A DNA stretch of 64,000 nt from Mycobacterium sp. PO1. Lineage in GTDB: Bacteria; Actinomycetota; Actinomycetes; Mycobacteriales; Mycobacteriaceae. The position numbers and the translations under genes are program-made. The stretch is from NCBI RefSeq assembly GCF_017312405.1, contig NZ_BLTG01000009.1, positions 103,968 to 167,967 on the forward strand, in the 5' to 3' direction. The notes under the pieces were generated by a model. That model was not told where the DNA came from, searched no databases, and saw only the letters and a program-made list of their open reading frames with translations. Positions 61,974-64,000 of the stretch are shown here, piece after piece (positions within the stretch are counted from its first letter, which is position 1; each line of letters starts with the position of its first letter).

Positions 61974-62933
61974 TTGTCTTCTCCCCAGTCTTCGCCCGAG
62001 TCTGCTGACTCTCCCTCCGACACCGATCTGTCCGGACGCGTCGCGGTCGTCACCGGCGCCGCGGCAGGTCTCGGCCGTGCCGAAGCCATCGGCCTGGCCA
62101 GGGCCGGCGCCACCGTCGTCGTCAACGACATCGCCCCGGCCCTGGACAAGTCCGACGTGATGGACGAGATCGCCGCCGTCGGGTCGAAGGGCGTCGCCGT
62201 CGCCGGTGACATCAGCCAGCGCGCCACCGCCGACGAGCTGGTGGAAACGGCCGACGGCCTGGGCGGGCTGGCCGTCGTCGTCAACAACGCCGGCATCACC
62301 CGCGACCGGATCCTGTTCAACATGACCGACGAGGAATGGGACGCAGTCATCGCGGTGCACCTGCGGGGGCATTTTCTGCTCACCCGCAATGCGGCGACCT
62401 ACTGGCGGGCGAAAGCCAAGGCCGGCGGTGACGGCGGGTCGGGTCAGGTGTACGGCCGCATCATCAACACTTCCTCGGAGGCGGGTCTGTCCGGACCCGT
62501 CGGGCAACCCAATTACGGGGCGGCCAAGGCGGGGATCACCGCGCTGACACTGTCGGCGGCGCGCGCACTGGAGCGGTTCGGCGTGCGCGCCAACGCGATC
62601 GCGCCGCGGGCCCGCACGGCGATGACGGCCGGGGTGTTCGGCGATGCGCCGGAACTGTCCGACGGCGCCGTCGACCCGTTGTCGCCCGAACATGTGGTCA
62701 ACCTGGTCCGATTCCTGGCATCTCCGGCCTCCGAAGCGGTCAACGGACAGCTGTTCATCGTCTATGGTCCGACGGTGACGCTCATTGCTGCTCCGACCGC
62801 GGAGCGGCAGTTCAGCGCCGACGGAGAGATCTGGGAACCGGCACGGTTGTCCGACGAGTTGCGGAGCTACTTTGCTGACAGGGATCCGGAGCGGAGTTTC
62901 TCGGCCGCGATGGGGCTCGGAGATCGAGACTGA
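61974..62933 (+). CDS. SDR beta-hydroxyacyl-CoA/17beta-hydroxysteroid dehydrogenase, Rv3502c-like
   Basis: 319 residues from TTG 61974, 13 bases after the fdxD stop. SDR motifs: VTGAAAGLGRA (about 27-37), NNAG, Ser in NTSSEAG, and YGAAK. The loop TYWRAKAKAG and the long C-terminus are those of multifunctional-enzyme-type dehydrogenases. Rv3502c, which I recall being named ChsB1, oxidises the 22-hydroxy C24 steroid CoA in side-chain beta-oxidation. A related enzyme, Hsd4A, has dual 17beta-HSD and hydroxyacyl-CoA activity. KstR control is through 61678. Confidence 0.87.
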   Translation: MSSPQSSPESADSPSDTDLSGRVAVVTGAAAGLGRAEAIGLARAGATVVVNDIAPALDKSDVMDEIAAVGSKGVAVAGDISQRATADELVETADGLGGLAVVVNNAGITRDRILFNMTDEEWDAVIAVHLRGHFLLTRNAATYWRAKAKAGGDGGSGQVYGRIINTSSEAGLSGPVGQPNYGAAKAGITALTLSAARALERFGVRANAIAPRARTAMTAGVFGDAPELSDGAVDPLSPEHVVNLVRFLASPASEAVNGQLFIVYGPTVTLIAAPTAERQFSADGEIWEPARLSDELRSYFADRDPERSFSAAMGLGDRD

Positions 62934-62963
62934 CAGTCTCGATGACCGACCGGGCTCGCCCAT

Positions 62964-62977
62964 TAGAACACGTTCTA
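62964..62977 (+). promoter_or_regulatory. Upstream KstR operator of the mce4 operon
   Basis: TAGAACACGTTCTA, a perfect palindrome, 224 bp before yrbE4A and 88 bp upstream of the second operator. Repressor bound at both sites could interact. Confidence 0.88.
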
Positions 62978-63043
62978 GGCAGCTATCGCCCTGCCATGCC
63001 TTGAGCTGGGGAAATATAACGATTTGCGCGGTTATGCCGAACT

Positions 63044-63073
63044 TTGACAGTGCGAACACGTTCTAGTTAGTAT
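63044..63073 (+). promoter_or_regulatory. mce4 promoter with KstR operator in the spacer
   Basis: TTGACA at 63044-63049, an 18-bp spacer, and TAGTAT at 63068-63073: a near-consensus SigA promoter. The spacer contains GCGAACACGTTCTA (63052-63065), a KstR site with one mismatch at its first base. The predicted start is near 63080, giving a leader of about 108 nt before the GTG at 63188. Confidence 0.8.
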
Positions 63074-63187
63074 GATCCGGCTCACTAAGTGGAGCGCTTA
63101 CACCAGGGTGGGTTCAGGTCTACGGCGACCGATGTCGAACTATTCGCCACAGCATGTACCTGAGCCCGCTGGGAGAACGGAGCCGAG

Positions 63188-63949
63188 GTGATCGAACAAC
63201 TTGCGGCGCCTGCGCGGGCCGTGGGTGGGTTCGTCGAAATGTCCTTGGAGACGTTCGTCAAGACGTTCCGCCGGCCGTTCCAGTTCCGGGAGTTCCTCGA
63301 TCAGACGTGGATGATCGCCCGCGTCTCGTTGGTGCCGACCCTGCTGGTCGCGATCCCGTTCACGGTGCTGGTCGCCTTCACGCTCAACATCCTGCTGCGC
63401 GAGATCGGTGCGGCGGACCTGTCCGGCGCCGGCACGGCGTTCGGGACGATCACCCAGCTCGGTCCGGTCGTGACGGTGCTCGTGGTGGCCGGTGCGGGCG
63501 CCACGGCGATCTGCGCGGACCTCGGCGCCCGCACGATCCGCGAGGAGATCGACGCGATGCGGGTGCTGGGCATCGACCCCATCCAGCGCCTGGTGGTGCC
63601 CCGTGTGCTGGCCTCGACGTTCGTGGCCCTGCTGCTCAACGGCCTGGTCTGCCTGATCGGGTTGTCCGGCGGCTACGTGTTCTCGGTGTTCCTGCAGGGG
63701 GTGAACCCGGGCTCCTTCATCAACGGACTGACGGTGTTGACCGGACTTCCCGAGCTCATTCTCGCCGAGATCAAGGCGCTGCTGTTCGGCGTCGTCGCCG
63801 GGCTGGTGGGCTGCTATCGGGGGTTGACGGTGCAGGGCGGCCCGAAGGGCGTGGGCAACGCGGTGAACGAGACGGTCGTCTACGCCTTCATCTGCCTGTT
63901 CGTGATCAACGTGATCATGACGGCGGTGGGAGTAAGGGTGCTGGCCTGA
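63188..63949 (+). CDS. yrbE4A: YrbE4A, MCE4 transporter permease
   Basis: 253 residues from GTG 63188. MlaE/YrbE permease with five to six membrane segments. The hallmark loop is ATAICADLGARTIREEIDAMRVLGIDPIQRLVVPRVLA, containing the conserved EExDAxxxxGIxP motif that couples to the ATPase MceG. Mce4 imports cholesterol and other sterols. It is the first gene of the mce4 operon, which continues past the window with yrbE4B and mce4A-F. Its stop overlaps a short dispersed repeat. Confidence 0.95.
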   Translation: MIEQLAAPARAVGGFVEMSLETFVKTFRRPFQFREFLDQTWMIARVSLVPTLLVAIPFTVLVAFTLNILLREIGAADLSGAGTAFGTITQLGPVVTVLVVAGAGATAICADLGARTIREEIDAMRVLGIDPIQRLVVPRVLASTFVALLLNGLVCLIGLSGGYVFSVFLQGVNPGSFINGLTVLTGLPELILAEIKALLFGVVAGLVGCYRGLTVQGGPKGVGNAVNETVVYAFICLFVINVIMTAVGVRVLA

Positions 63950-63986
63950 TGAGCGCTTGCGCGAAGAAGCAGAGTGCCCTGATGAG
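63947..63986 (+). repeat. 33-bp element duplicating the yrbE4A/yrbE4B coupling junction
   Basis: The sequence TGATGAG occurs at 63947-63953 and again at 63980-63986, enclosing a 33-bp in-frame segment that begins with AGCGCTTGCGCGAAGAAGC. Bases 63947-63968 match the inverted copy at 10672-10695 at 21 of 22 positions. The original TGATG overlap of stop and start codons seems to have been duplicated on insertion, leaving a valid start at each end. Confidence 0.72.
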
Positions 63987-64000
63987 TAGCCCTGTGTCAA
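63949..64000 (+). CDS. yrbE4B: YrbE4B, MCE4 transporter permease (first codons only)
   Basis: Only 17 codons are in the window. From ATG 63949 the reading is MSACAKKQSALMSSPVS; a second in-frame ATG is at 63982 (MSSPVS). The first eleven residues come from a short repeat, so the ancestral start is probably 63982. Assignment to yrbE4B rests on position directly after yrbE4A. Confidence 0.7.
   Translation, partial: MSACAKKQSALMSSPVS

Overview
The window is high-GC actinobacterial DNA that I read as a Mycobacterium, probably a rapid grower (Mycolicibacterium type). The gene content and order follow the cholesterol-catabolism (KstR/KstR2) supercluster of M. tuberculosis, running from the ipdA side (Rv3551) to the start of the mce4 steroid-import operon (Rv3501c/Rv3500c). 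The PE, PPE and PE_PGRS genes that interrupt this cluster in M. tuberculosis are absent. Other accessory genes sit at those places. H37Rv names are given from memory of the families; no search was run.

Layout. 1-2.9 kb: ipdA (cut by the window edge), echA20 and two SDR genes around a KstR2 operator (late ring C/D degradation). 2.9-5.7 kb (minus): fadA5, an NTF2-like protein, the F420 nitroreductase ddn and a DsbA-fold protein. 5.8-11.9 kb (plus): cyp125-fadE28-fadE29-chsH2-chsH1-ltp2, the enzymes that remove the last side-chain C3 unit. 11.9-16.3 kb: an accessory block of envelope or secreted proteins, including an orphan PGRS-type glycine-rich protein with a recognisable promoter and a leader hairpin. 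16.3-21.7 kb: chsH3-like and kstD (minus), diverging from hsaE-hsaG-hsaF (plus). 21.7-30.2 kb: a second accessory block with a hemophore and its signal-peptide-only paralogue, hemolysin III, the helicase rqlH, a TetR/SDR/CYP136-type module and an IclR regulator. 30.3-35.2 kb: Rv3531c-, Rv3530c- and Rv3529c-like genes, then an Rv3527-like gene and kshA on the minus strand. 35.3-39.3 kb: two further accessory pairs (MFS+TetR, P450+TetR). 39.5-46.8 kb: an F420 LLM enzyme, ltp3, ltp4, a tandem DUF35 protein, a divergent LLM enzyme, an Rv3519-like gene and cyp142. 46.8-47.4 kb: a non-coding palindromic repeat block. 47.4-52.6 kb: echA19, fadD19, a flavin oxidoreductase and ilvX. 52.6-61.6 kb (minus): a lipoprotein gene, then a six-gene operon fadE26-fadE27-fadD17-fadD17-like-kstD-like-kshA-like. 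61.7-64 kb (plus): fdxD, an Rv3502c-like SDR and yrbE4A, with yrbE4B cut by the window edge.

Together the genes cover steroid import (mce4), C26/C27 oxidation (cyp125, cyp142), side-chain activation and beta-oxidation (fadD19, fadE26-27, echA19, chsH3-like, Rv3502c-like, fadA5, fadE28-29, chsH1-H2, ltp2), ring opening (kstD, kshA), and processing of the ring A/B product (hsaE/G/F) and rings C/D (ipdA, echA20). I found eleven KstR-type operators and one KstR2-type operator. At several of them the operator's last two bases also begin a -10 hexamer, and three or four genes appear to be leaderless. The most notable non-textbook content is a second KshA/KstD pair inside the fadE26 operon, small repeats inserted at translational-coupling junctions, an Ltp3/Ltp4/DUF35 set resembling the Ltp2-ChsH2 aldolase, and the orphan PGRS protein.
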